DNA of 64,000 nucleotides, from the NCBI GenBank assembly GCA_036493735.1, contig DASXPH010000091.1, forward strand, positions 1 through 64,000. The letters run 5' to 3'. This DNA comes from AG2 sp036493735. Lineage in GTDB: Bacteria > Gemmatimonadota > Gemmatimonadetes > Gemmatimonadales > Gemmatimonadaceae. The notes under the pieces were generated by a model. That model searched no databases, was not told the DNA's origin, and saw only the letters and a list, made by a program, of their open reading frames with translations. The position numbers and the translations under genes were made by a program. This document shows, one piece after another, positions 34,585-42,819 of the stretch. Every line of letters starts with the position of its first letter. The first letter of the stretch is position 1.

Positions 34585-37103
34585 AACATCTTCGCGCCGC
34601 TGGCGCCGCCGTGCTGCTCGGCCTTCTCATCTGGTTAGGCGCGAGCCGCATCGGGCCCGCACCCGCGATCGGCACCTTCCTGGATCCGGCGCACGGCGTC
34701 TGGGCGCTCGCCCGCAACGCCGAACTGCCTCACGACGCGAGCGACATCATCCCGACGCTCGGCAAGTCGGTGGAGGTGCGCTACGACCGTCGCGGCGTGC
34801 CGCACATCTTTGCCACGTCGGATAGCGACGCCTACCGTGCGCTCGGCTACGTTGTCGCGCGCGACCGGCTCTTTCAGCTCTGGTTGCAAACGATGGCGGC
34901 GAGCGGTCGCCTCACCGAGATCGCCGGCGCGCGCGCCTTGCCGCTCGATCGTGAGATGCGTCGGCTGGGGCTTCCGTGGTCCGCCGAGCGAAAGATGGCG
35001 GTCATCGACACGACACCCGAGACCTTGCGTCTCGCGCGGGCCTACGCGGATGGCATCAACGCGTACATCGATCATATGCCGAAGGACGCACTGCCTCTCG
35101 AGTTCAGGCTGCTCGGCATCAAGTCGGTGCCGAAGTGGGATCCGGTCAACTCGCTGCTGCTGTTCAATCGGATGGGCTGGACACTGGCGTACATCGCACC
35201 AGAGCTGGCGCGCGCGGTGGCGGCGTCGCGCGTGGGCGCGGCCGCGGCGGCGTCGCTCATCCCCGAGAACTCACCGATTCAGGAGCCGATTCAACCGAAC
35301 GGGCGACGTTCGCCCCGCTTTGATTTTACGCACCTCGCCCCGCCAGGTGCATCCGATGGCGAGGTTGCGCAAACGCTCATCGACGCGATCCACGACTTCC
35401 TGCCGGCGAGCGCCACTGCGCTCGGCGACGGGGAAGGCGAGCCCCGCGCCTTCGCGAGCAACAACTGGGCGGTCGCTCCTATTCGGTCGGCGTCGGGATC
35501 GGCGCTCCTCGCCGGAGATCCCCATCTGGAACTGACGCTGCCTTCGATCTGGTACGAGGTGCAGCTCGTCGCGCCCCCCGCCAAGCTCGACGTCTATGGC
35601 GTCACCATTCCCGGCCTGCCCGCGGTCATCATCGGTTTCAATCGCGATATCGCGTGGACGTTCACGAACACGGGTGCCGACGTGCTCGACTTCTATACGG
35701 AGAAGGTGGACGACGACGCGCATCCGACGAAGTATCTGCTCGACAAGAATTGGCGTCCGCTGGAGCAGCGCATCGAGCGCTATCGGGGACCGAATGGCGA
35801 CATCCTCGCCGTCGATACTCTGTACTTCACGCATCGCGGTCCGATGCGGAGAGAGAACGGCCAGTGGATGTCGATGCGATGGACGGTGCTCGAGCCGTCG
35901 AACGAGACGGAGGGCTTCCTGCTCGCAGCAAGGGCGACGACCGTGGAGGATTTCCAAAAGGCCATGGGCGTGTACTTCCGCTCGCCCGCGCAGAACATGC
36001 TCGTCGCCGACCGTCACGGCACGATCGCCATTCGTTCGACCGGCCGCTTTCCAATTCGACCGGGCAGCAGCAGCGGTTTCACGATTCGCGATGGCACGAC
36101 TTCCGAGAGCGACTGGCGCGGCTTTCTGCCAGTCGACTTCGCGCCGCAGGCCAAAGATCCAGAGCAGGGCTACCTCGCGTCGGCAAACCAACAGCCGATC
36201 GATCCCAGGGTTGCGAGTTATTGGTTAGGCGGCGAGTACGATCCCTGGCGCGCGATGCGAATCAATCAGCTGCTGCGCGCCGATAGCTCGATGACGGTGG
36301 ATAAGATGCGCCGCTTCCAGACCGATCCCGGGAGCGCGATCGCCGATCTATTTGTCCCGTATTTTCTCAAGGCCGCGGAGTTCCTCGGCTCAAATCCGCG
36401 CAGCGACATCGACGCGACGAAGCTCGCGCAGGCCGCGAAGCTTCTCGGCGAGTGGGACCGCCGCTACACGAAGGAGAGCACGCGTGCGGTGCTGTTCGAT
36501 CTCGCCTTCACGGAGCTCGTGAATCGGACGTGGGATGAGCTCGAGGCGCCATCCGGCGGCGCGGCGCACGGCAGGCGCGTGATGACTCCGTCGACCGCGG
36601 TGCTCGCGGAGCTGCTGGCAGATTCGACGAGCGAGTGGTGGGACGATCGTACGACGCCACGGCACGAGACGCGTGACGACATCCTCGCCGCGAGTCTCGT
36701 CGCGGCGCTGGACACCGCGCGCCATCGCTACGGCGATCCGGCGAAAAAGGGTTGGACGTGGAGCCGGGTGAGGCACGCGAACATCTGGCATCCGCTGCGT
36801 CTCGCGTCGCTTTCGGCGCTGGATCTGCCGATCCAGGGGGGCCGCTCGACACTCAATCCCTCGGTGGGCTCCGGCGACTTCGGAGCGAGCTGGCGGATGG
36901 TCGTCGAGGCCACGCCTAACGACCTCAAGGCGTGGGGCACGTACCCGGGGGGCCAGTCGGGGAACCCGGCGAGCTCGCGCTACACGGATCATCTGGCCGA
37001 CTGGGTGTCGGGCGACCTCGAGCCTCTCGTCACGCCGCGCTGGATTCCGCAGCTGAGTGCGAAGGAAACGGTTTCACGCCTAACGCTGAGGGCTCGCGAA
37101 TGA
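34581..37103 (+). CDS. Penicillin/AHL-acylase family Ntn hydrolase
   Basis: 840 residues with an N-terminal hydrophobic leader (LRAAGAAVLLGLLIWLG). Early VEVRYDRRGVPHIFA and YALGYVVARDRLFQ-like segments mark the alpha chain. The autoprocessing site is at ASNNWAVAP: Ser293 would become the N-terminal nucleophile of the beta chain, followed by GDPHLELTLPSIWYEVQL and FNRDIAWTFTNTGADV. The family hydrolyses penicillins, cyclic lipopeptides and acyl-homoserine lactones (PvdQ, QuiP). It is exported and self-cleaving by analogy. Coupled by overlap to the histidine kinase upstream and to a membrane protein downstream. Confidence 0.92.
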
Positions 37104-37483
37104 CGCGACATCGACCGCGGCGCTCTCGCCGCACGTTGCCCCTGGCCGCCATCGTCTGCGGCGCGATCGTCGTGATCGGCGCGTGGCTCGCGAGCTGGTG
37201 GATCGTTCCCGTCGCCGCGTTGATTGCGGCTGTCCTCTGGTGGGATCGGCCGCGGATCGCCATCGAGGTCATGTGGGGCGCGATCGGTGGGTGGGTTGTG
37301 CTGCTTCTGATCGACAGCCTGCACGGCCGCACGTGGGCGCTCGCTCGCGCCGCCGGTGGGGCGGTGTTTCTTCCGTGGGGACTGCTCTTTCCGGTGACGC
37401 TGCTCTTCGCCGCGGGTCTGGCATGGAGCACCGCGGTCGTCGCTCGGGCGGCGTGCGTCATGATCGCGGAGCGAGTGCAGTAA
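37100..37483 (+). CDS. Small integral membrane protein
   Basis: 127 residues from ATG 37100, overlapping the acylase stop (ATGA). A basic N-terminus (MTRHRPRRSRR) precedes three to four membrane helices (PLAAIVCGAIVVIGAWLASW, IVPVAALIAAVLWW, WGAIGGWVVLLLID, and a C-terminal hydrophobic hairpin). Function unknown; coupled translation suggests it works with the acylase or kinase, but this is inference. Confidence 0.7.
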   Translation: MTRHRPRRSRRTLPLAAIVCGAIVVIGAWLASWWIVPVAALIAAVLWWDRPRIAIEVMWGAIGGWVVLLLIDSLHGRTWALARAAGGAVFLPWGLLFPVTLLFAAGLAWSTAVVARAACVMIAERVQ

Positions 37484-37486
37484 CCG

Positions 37487-37546
37487 GTGTTATCCTGAGC
37501 GAAGCGCTCGCCCTCGCGGAGCGGCAGCGACGAAGGGAAGGATCTG
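37487..37546. repeat. 'ATCCTGAGCGAAGCG'-type dispersed repeat
   Basis: Starts TTATCCTGAGCGAAGCG and ends CGAAGGGAAGGATCTG, with a GC-rich middle. This is the arrangement of the widespread bacterial intergenic repeat that reads (TGTC)ATCCTGAGCGAAGCGAAGGATCT, here expanded in the centre. It lies directly after the small membrane protein gene. Confidence 0.6.
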
Positions 37547-37566
37547 CTGTCGCTTACTCCGTTGCT

Positions 37567-37650
37567 GAGCCCAGCTAAGAAGCTGTCAGTGCCTAAGCTG
37601 AGGGCTCGCAGCCGGCAGCTCACGAAGCGGGCAGCTTCTTAGCTGGGCTC
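37567..37650. repeat. Perfect 19-bp inverted repeat
   Basis: GAGCCCAGCTAAGAAGCTG (37567-37585) and its exact reverse complement (37632-37650) are separated by 46 bases that contain further GC-rich self-complementary sequence (GCTGAGGGCTCGCAGCCGGC). It sits between two genes that converge here (37483 and 37703). A terminator or a transcript-stability hairpin is likely; a recombination site is a second possibility. Confidence 0.85.
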
Positions 37651-37702
37651 AAAACACGGCGCGAATTCCCTCTTGCTGCAGCCGGGCGACAACGCATGGA
37701 GT

Positions 37703-38395
37703 TTAAAGGATGTTAACAGCGCGCGCGACGATCACCGCAACAGACGTGAACGAGATCACCGCCTGCACCATCATCATCCCCTTGGCCCACCGTGACAGCA
37801 CCGGAACGTCCGTCGGTGAGAATGCCGTGCTCGTGTTGAAGGCGAGGAACAGGTAGTCGACGAAGCCCGGGCGCCATGCGGGCGCGGGAAGGGAATCGTC
37901 CTCGGGAATTATCGCCGCGTCGGCGTCGGGGAGGACCATCTGCGGAAAGAGAAACGCGCCACGCTCGTGCGCGTCGCGGCGGTCGCGCTTATTCGGGCCA
38001 CCGCCGTCGAGCCGCCAGTACCATCCCGCGAAGACGAGCACGTTGGTCACCCACAGCACCGCCGCCGAGCGTAGCATTGCCGCCGGCGGCTCGAGTCTTC
38101 GCGGCAGCGCATACAGGAGGCCGATCAGGCCGAAGGCCAGCGCGACCGTGAGGGCGGCGAGCGCCGCATAGCTGAGCAGCTCGTTCGCTCGCCACGCGTG
38201 CCGCCACCGCGCGACGATCGAGGATCCCACCAGGAGAGCGACCGTGCCGAGTACCGCCCAGGGCGGTCCGACGACAATGGAACGCGGCAGCACGAAGTGC
38301 AGTGCTGCCGCGGCGATTATCGCGAGGGCAGCCGGCCAGCGCGGCTCCGGCTCGCGAGCGGCCAGCGGGTGTATGCCAGTCAATTGGTCGTTCAT
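37703..38395 (-). CDS. DUF1345-like membrane protein
   Basis: About 230 residues from ATG 38395. Five or more membrane helices: WPAALAIIAAAALHFVLP, VLGTVALLVGSSIVAR, YAALAALTVALAFGLIGLLYAL, VLWVTNVLVFAGWYW. The C-terminal stretch YLFLAFNTSTAFSPTDVPVL, followed by RWAKGMMMVQAVISF, is a conserved signature of DUF1345 and resembles a two-helix potassium-channel pore region. A predicted ion-channel relationship is inference. Divergent from msrA. Confidence 0.75.
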   Translation of the reverse strand: MNDQLTGIHPLAAREPEPRWPAALAIIAAAALHFVLPRSIVVGPPWAVLGTVALLVGSSIVARWRHAWRANELLSYAALAALTVALAFGLIGLLYALPRRLEPPAAMLRSAAVLWVTNVLVFAGWYWRLDGGGPNKRDRRDAHERGAFLFPQMVLPDADAAIIPEDDSLPAPAWRPGFVDYLFLAFNTSTAFSPTDVPVLSRWAKGMMMVQAVISFTSVAVIVARAVNIL

Positions 38396-38462
38396 CGGGC
38401 TCAAGTTTACACGATCGACTGGACAGCCGCCGTATCTTTTCAATGAAGAATCGAGGAGAGAT

Positions 38463-39008
38463 ATGACCTCAGATCAGCGCGAAGTTGCCACCCTGGGTGG
38501 CGGTTGCTTCTGGTGTCTGGACGCCATCTATCGCCAGCTGCGTGGCGTCGAGAAGGTGGAGTCGGGCTACGCCGGCGGCACGAAGCCCAATCCGTCGTAC
38601 CGCGAGGTGTGCGGCGGTAACACTGGCCACGCCGAAGTCGTGCAGATCACCTACGATCCGTCAGTGATCTCGTATCGCGATCTGCTGGACGTTTTCTTCA
38701 CCGTTCACGATCCCACGACGCAGGATCGGCAGGGCGCGGACATGGGCACGCAGTATCGCTCGATCGTTCTCACGCACTCCGATGAGCAAGCTCGTATCGC
38801 GCGTGAGGCAATCGCCGACGTCACGGCGGAAAAGATCTGGGACGATCCGATCGTCACCCAGATCCGTCCCCTCGAGACGTTCTATCCGGCGGAGCGGTAC
38901 CATCAGGATTATTTCGCCAACAATCCGAATCAGCCCTATTGTCAGGTCGTGATCGAACCGAAGGTGGCGAAGTTCCGCCGGAAGTACCTGGAGCGATTGA
39001 GCGTCTAA
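38463..39008 (+). CDS. msrA: Peptide-methionine (S)-S-oxide reductase
   Basis: 181 residues from ATG 38463, which follows a strong purine-rich GAGGAGAGAT ribosome binding site. GGGCFWCLDAIYRQL carries the catalytic Cys15; SGYAGG, VCGGNTGHAEVVQITYDP, FFTVHDPTTQDRQGADMGTQYRS (in part) are all hallmark MsrA segments. It reduces methionine-S-sulfoxide in proteins using thioredoxin-regenerated cysteines. Resolving cysteine is less certain: no Cys pair is seen at the C-terminus, so it may be the short type that uses Cys18 or an external reductant. Divergent from the membrane protein; converges on the DUF3618 gene. Confidence 0.96.
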   Translation: MTSDQREVATLGGGCFWCLDAIYRQLRGVEKVESGYAGGTKPNPSYREVCGGNTGHAEVVQITYDPSVISYRDLLDVFFTVHDPTTQDRQGADMGTQYRSIVLTHSDEQARIAREAIADVTAEKIWDDPIVTQIRPLETFYPAERYHQDYFANNPNQPYCQVVIEPKVAKFRRKYLERLSV

Positions 39009-39014
39009 CGCTCG

Positions 39015-39755
39015 TCAGGACCACCGGGCGCCGAGCTCACCGGCGCCCGGCTCGAGCGGCGGTTCATGCGTCCCGCCGCCAAGGGCTTCGACCGCGTCGG
39101 CGCGCAGACCAATCTCCGTCGGCAGCATTTCGTTAGGCACGGGCACCTGCGCCGCGGCGGCGTCGCCACGCGCGGTCGCGATCTCCTCGCGCACGGCGAC
39201 GACGGCCTCACGGACCGGAGTCGCCGCCCTGGCGCCGGGGCGCCGGCCGGTCGTGCTTCGCGATGGGCCTGCCATACGCGTACCCCAATCGTGCGCCGCC
39301 GCGCGCATCTCCTCGAGCACGCGATCCAATCCGCGCATCACCAGCGCGCCGAGCATCACGGACACCTTATCGCCAATCCGTGGCCTGGAGACCTCGGATT
39401 CGCGCACCGGCGCCGGGGATTCGTCGTCGCTCGAGTGCAGCTTCGCGATGGTGTTCGTTGCTGCCTCCTTCGACACCTGCGCTGCCTTCTTCGCGCCCGC
39501 AACGGTCGCGGCCGCTGCCTTCATGTCGGCGCCGCTGCCGCCAATTGCGGCACCGAGCGCAACCGCGGCGCCGAGCGCGGGCCAGGGATGCTCGCGCACC
39601 ATGCGCATGACGTTGACGCGTTCCTTCGCGGCGTGCACGCGCTCGGCGGCTTCCGCTTTGATCTCGTTGATGTCGTCGGCCATGCGGTCGCGCGTGGCGG
39701 CCATCTCGGATCGGATTTCGTTGGCGGTATCGGTCATGTTGCCGAGGGAACGCAT
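39015..39755 (-). CDS. DUF3618-like membrane-associated protein
   Basis: About 246 residues from ATG 39755, preferred because AGGGA lies nine bases upstream; ATG 39737 is the alternative. Residues about 8-40 (NEIRSEMAATRDRMADDINEI) fit the DUF3618 amphipathic helix. A Gly/Ala-rich hydrophobic segment follows (ALGAAVALGAAIGGSG), then an Ala/Lys/Arg helical and low-complexity tail. DUF3618 proteins are small envelope-associated proteins often found with YtxH or phage-holin-like genes. Role unknown. Confidence 0.72.
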   Translation of the reverse strand: MRSLGNMTDTANEIRSEMAATRDRMADDINEIKAEAAERVHAAKERVNVMRMVREHPWPALGAAVALGAAIGGSGADMKAAAATVAGAKKAAQVSKEAATNTIAKLHSSDDESPAPVRESEVSRPRIGDKVSVMLGALVMRGLDRVLEEMRAAAHDWGTRMAGPSRSTTGRRPGARAATPVREAVVAVREEIATARGDAAAAQVPVPNEMLPTEIGLRADAVEALGGGTHEPPLEPGAGELGARWS

Positions 39756-39857
39756 GTTGTGTTCCCTTGTGGGCCGCTGACAGGTCCCGTGCGGGGGCCG
39801 ATCCGACATTCTTGCCGCGGACGAGGCAGAAGACCTGGACGAACGAGGAGAAGGGCC

Positions 39858-40820
39858 ATGAAGAAGAAGCACGTGCCCCAGATGGATCGCACGACCACAG
39901 CCGCTCGCACCACGCACCTGATCATTCCCGCGGGGACGCAAGTCGTCTCGCGTGTGGAAGTGCGCGATGCCGCGCATGCCGTCGTCTGTCCGTTAGGCGC
40001 GACGGGCGTCATCGTTCGCGCGCCTGAGGACGCGACCCACTCATACCGTGTGAAGCTTCCCGATGGCCGTGAAATATCCCTTCGACGTCAGGAGCTCTCG
40101 ATTCGCAAGCACGTTCAGCAGGAAGAGCTCGAGGATGTGGGTGCGGTGCTCGCGGATAACGACCTGTATGAGTACGTGATTTACCGTTGCATCCTCGGCT
40201 CGCACGCGTACGGACTCGCGAACGAGAATTCGGACGTGGACCGCCGAGGCATTTACTTGCCTCCGGCTGAGCTTCATTGGTCTCTCTATGGCGTGCCGGA
40301 GCAGCTCGAAGACAAGCAAACCGACGAGGTGTATTGGGAGCTCCGAAAATTTGTGACGCTCGCACTCAAGGCAAACCCCAACATCCTCGAGTGTCTCTAT
40401 ACACCGGTCGTCGAGATGACCACGCCGGTAGCTGACGAGCTACTGGCAATGCGTGGGAGCTTCCTCTCCAGACATGTTTATCAAACCTATAACGGCTACG
40501 TACTGAGCCATTTCAAGCGGCTGGAACAAGATCTTCGAACGGTGGGTGCGATCAAATGGAAGCATGCCATGCACCTCATCCGTCTCCTCATCGCCGGTAT
40601 CACGGCGCTCGAGGAAAGCTACGTTCCCATCCGGGTCGGCGAGCACCGGGATCGCTTGCTTGCGATCAAGCGTGGAGACTTGCCGTGGGACGAGGTCAAC
40701 GCGTGGCGACTCGAGCTCCACCAACGATTCGATCGCGCTCTCGAACAAACGAAGCTTCCGGAGCGGCCCGACTACGATAGGGCGAACGCCTTTCTCGGTG
40801 GGCCCGCCGGACGATGGTGA
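39858..40820 (+). CDS. RlaP/YcgL-type nucleotidyltransferase with N-terminal beta-barrel extension
   Basis: 320 residues from ATG 39858, after an AGGAGAAGGG ribosome binding site. An N-terminal domain of about 90 residues (LIIPAGTQVVSRVEV, PLGATGVIVRAP, YRVKLPDGREISLRRQEL) looks like an SH3/KOW-type barrel. The nucleotidyltransferase core begins near residue 105: RCILGSHAYGLANENSDVDRRG, in part, is the pol-beta GS...DxD motif, followed by KQTDEVYWELRKFVTLAL, NILECLY and a helical C-terminal half. COG3541/PF10127 members were proposed (RlaP) to act in RNA repair. A paralogue follows after 21 bp. Confidence 0.85.
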   Translation: MKKKHVPQMDRTTTAARTTHLIIPAGTQVVSRVEVRDAAHAVVCPLGATGVIVRAPEDATHSYRVKLPDGREISLRRQELSIRKHVQQEELEDVGAVLADNDLYEYVIYRCILGSHAYGLANENSDVDRRGIYLPPAELHWSLYGVPEQLEDKQTDEVYWELRKFVTLALKANPNILECLYTPVVEMTTPVADELLAMRGSFLSRHVYQTYNGYVLSHFKRLEQDLRTVGAIKWKHAMHLIRLLIAGITALEESYVPIRVGEHRDRLLAIKRGDLPWDEVNAWRLELHQRFDRALEQTKLPERPDYDRANAFLGGPAGRW

Positions 40821-40841
40821 AGAACGCAGAGGAGCAGGGAA

Positions 40842-41609
40842 GTGAAAGATCCGAGACTCGTCGCTGAGGTAGCAGCGCATCCGTTCCCGTTGCTCTTCGC
40901 GACGGTGAGCGGCGCACATCTCTACGGCTTTCCATCTCCCGACTCCGACTTCGATCTTCGCGGCACACACATCGCGCCGAACGTGTTGCTGACAGGACTC
41001 GACCGCATCGACGAGACCATCAAGTCATCGCACGTAAGGGAAGGCATGGAGGTCGATCTCGTGACGCACGAGGTGCGGAAGTTCTTCATGCTTCTGCTGC
41101 GCGACAATGGTTATGTGCTCGAGCAGCTGTACTCGCCATTGGTGGTGCATGCGTCGGCAATGCACGAGGAGCTCAAGGTCATCGCGCGAGGATGCATCAC
41201 CCGGAGGTGTGTCCGCCACTACCTCGGCTTCGCGGAGAATCAGTGGTTGCTATTCGAGAAGGACGAACCGCATCGGCTCAAGCCACTGCTCTACACGTTC
41301 CGGGTGCTGCTTTCGGGTCTTCACCTGATGCGTACGGGCGAAGTCAACGCGAATCTGCCTAACTGCAACGCCGCGATGGACGCCGAGCGTTTGACGTGGG
41401 TGGACGAGCTCATCGCGCGCAAGCAGCACGGCACGGAGCGCGGAACACTCTCACAGCCTGATCTCACCTTCTACCACGGGGAGTATCTTCGCCTTCGCGA
41501 GCGCCTGACGATGGAAGCCGAGCGAAGCGCGCTGCCGGAGGCTGCAACGGCGAAGTCGGCGCTGCAGGATCTCCTGCGCAGGATCCGGGAAGGCGCGAAA
41601 CTGGGGTAG
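40842..41609 (+). CDS. Second RlaP/YcgL-type nucleotidyltransferase
   Basis: 255 residues from GTG 40842 (GGAG/AGGGA upstream). It has the same core as its neighbour without the N-terminal barrel: FATVSGAHLYGFPSPDSDFDLRG (in part) with DxD, then EVDLVTHEVRKFFMLLLRDNGYVLEQLYSP, in part, and a long helical region. The usual Gly-Ser before the loop is Gly-Ala here, so the two paralogues may differ in activity. The 21-bp spacing suggests co-transcription and possibly a heteromeric or sequential function. Confidence 0.85.
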   Translation: MKDPRLVAEVAAHPFPLLFATVSGAHLYGFPSPDSDFDLRGTHIAPNVLLTGLDRIDETIKSSHVREGMEVDLVTHEVRKFFMLLLRDNGYVLEQLYSPLVVHASAMHEELKVIARGCITRRCVRHYLGFAENQWLLFEKDEPHRLKPLLYTFRVLLSGLHLMRTGEVNANLPNCNAAMDAERLTWVDELIARKQHGTERGTLSQPDLTFYHGEYLRLRERLTMEAERSALPEAATAKSALQDLLRRIREGAKLG

Positions 41610-41623
41610 TGTCTGGATTTGGT

Positions 41624-42052
41624 CTACCGGCCCGCTCTCATCCGGTTCACAATGGTGTACGTCACCAATGTCACGTTGGCCGGGCCAAGGATGACAACTG
41701 CGAGAGGGGCCCAGAGGTGTCGCGTATTGGGCGCCGTGAGGGCCGTTAGGCATGCGCTCATGACCGCTATGGCGCCCTCCAGTGTTAGCAGGGTAACCGG
41801 AGCAATTCTTCGGAGGCGTTGGCGGGTCCAGGCAAGAGCCGCGGCGTGACTTCCGAGCGCGACGAGCGACGCGCCTATGATGATTACCAGGTACACACTG
41901 AAGTTGGCGGCAAGTTGTTCTTCGCCCAACCCCGACTCCCGCAAACGCAAGACAAGATATCCAATGACGTCGAGGACCACGAAGTGCGTGAACGCAAAGA
42001 CGCAAAGTCCCAGGGCGGCGGGATAGTCTATGTTGACGCGGCTCTCGTTCAT
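41624..42052 (-). CDS. Four-helix membrane protein, unknown
   Basis: About 142 residues from ATG 42052 (or 42100 if it abuts the Uma2 stop). Four hydrophobic segments: ALGLCVFAFTHFVVLDVIGYLVL, in part, VYLVIIIGASLVALGSHAAA, PVTLLTLEGAIAVMSACLTAL, and PLAVVILGPANVTLVTYTIV. No family recognised. Second gene of a pair with Uma2; converges on the nucleotidyltransferase gene. Confidence 0.65.
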   Translation of the reverse strand: MNESRVNIDYPAALGLCVFAFTHFVVLDVIGYLVLRLRESGLGEEQLAANFSVYLVIIIGASLVALGSHAAALAWTRQRLRRIAPVTLLTLEGAIAVMSACLTALTAPNTRHLWAPLAVVILGPANVTLVTYTIVNRMRAGR

Positions 42053-42100
42053 GCTGGGTGAGTTCGATACTGGGAGTGTCGCGTCTTCCGGTCCCGCCAC

Positions 42101-42646
42101 TCAGACTCCCGCAAAGAGTTCCGAAAGCGAAATCTCAACTTCGAGCGCGAGCATCGGCGGGCGCCACCGGAGCACGTCGCGAACAATCTTTCCCGGGCCA
42201 CGCGCCCGCGACACCTCCACCTCTTTGTTCCGCCAATCCACGAGCCACACCTCCTGCACGCCCAGCGCGATGTACGCGTCACGCTTCATCTCGCGATCGT
42301 ATACCCTCGATGATCGGCTAAAGACCTCCACTGCGAGCCAGTGCTCGTCGATCTCCTCCCACTTGAGGTCGACGGCGTAGCCGGATGGATATACGAGAAT
42401 GTCTGGCTCGAGCTGAGTCTTCGGCAGCAGGGTAATGGCTCCTGGCCCAACGACCTGTCCGTGGCCCGGCACCACCACCGCCTGGGTGAGGCGGAACTGT
42501 AGTCGATTGGCGATGATCTGATGCGCGTTGGACGGCGACGGGGTCACGATCAGCACCCCGTCCAGCAACTCGTAACGGTTTCCGTCCTGAGGGAACCGCT
42601 CGAGGTCGGCAACCGTGTACCGCGGCACGCTAACGCCCATGCACAT
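42101..42646 (-). CDS. Uma2 family (PD-(D/E)XK fold) endonuclease-like protein
   Basis: 181 residues from ATG 42646, six bases after AGGAGG. DLERFPQDGNRYELLDGVLIV, in part, opens the domain; the catalytic core is QLEPDILVY (Asp) and WLAVEVFSRSSRVYDREMKR (Glu and Lys), followed by YIALGVQEVWLVDW. Uma2/DUF820 proteins have a restriction-endonuclease fold and are abundant in cyanobacteria and soil bacteria; many are thought to derive from mobile elements, but none is well characterised. Stand-alone here. Confidence 0.92.
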   Translation of the reverse strand: MCMGVSVPRYTVADLERFPQDGNRYELLDGVLIVTPSPSNAHQIIANRLQFRLTQAVVVPGHGQVVGPGAITLLPKTQLEPDILVYPSGYAVDLKWEEIDEHWLAVEVFSRSSRVYDREMKRDAYIALGVQEVWLVDWRNKEVEVSRARGPGKIVRDVLRWRPPMLALEVEISLSELFAGV

Positions 42647-42819
42647 ACGCTACCTCCTCTGCGCCGCGCCTGTCTACTCGGCATTCGCAGACACTGCTGT
42701 TCCGCATAGCCGGGTTCGTCATCGAATCAACGCGGAACGCAGCGCCGGGACCCGTGTACCGCGTACTGCGTGTGGACCCATCGGTCCCCGGTCCCCCAGT
42801 CCCACCTCTCAGAAGGCAT

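Noticed and set aside
42750..42815. Half-arm repeat (GTGTACCGCGTACTGCG...CGGTCCCCGGTCCCCCAG) upstream of the M13 gene
   Set aside because: It looks like the low-complexity class but is too short and irregular, with no opposing arm, to list as a member.
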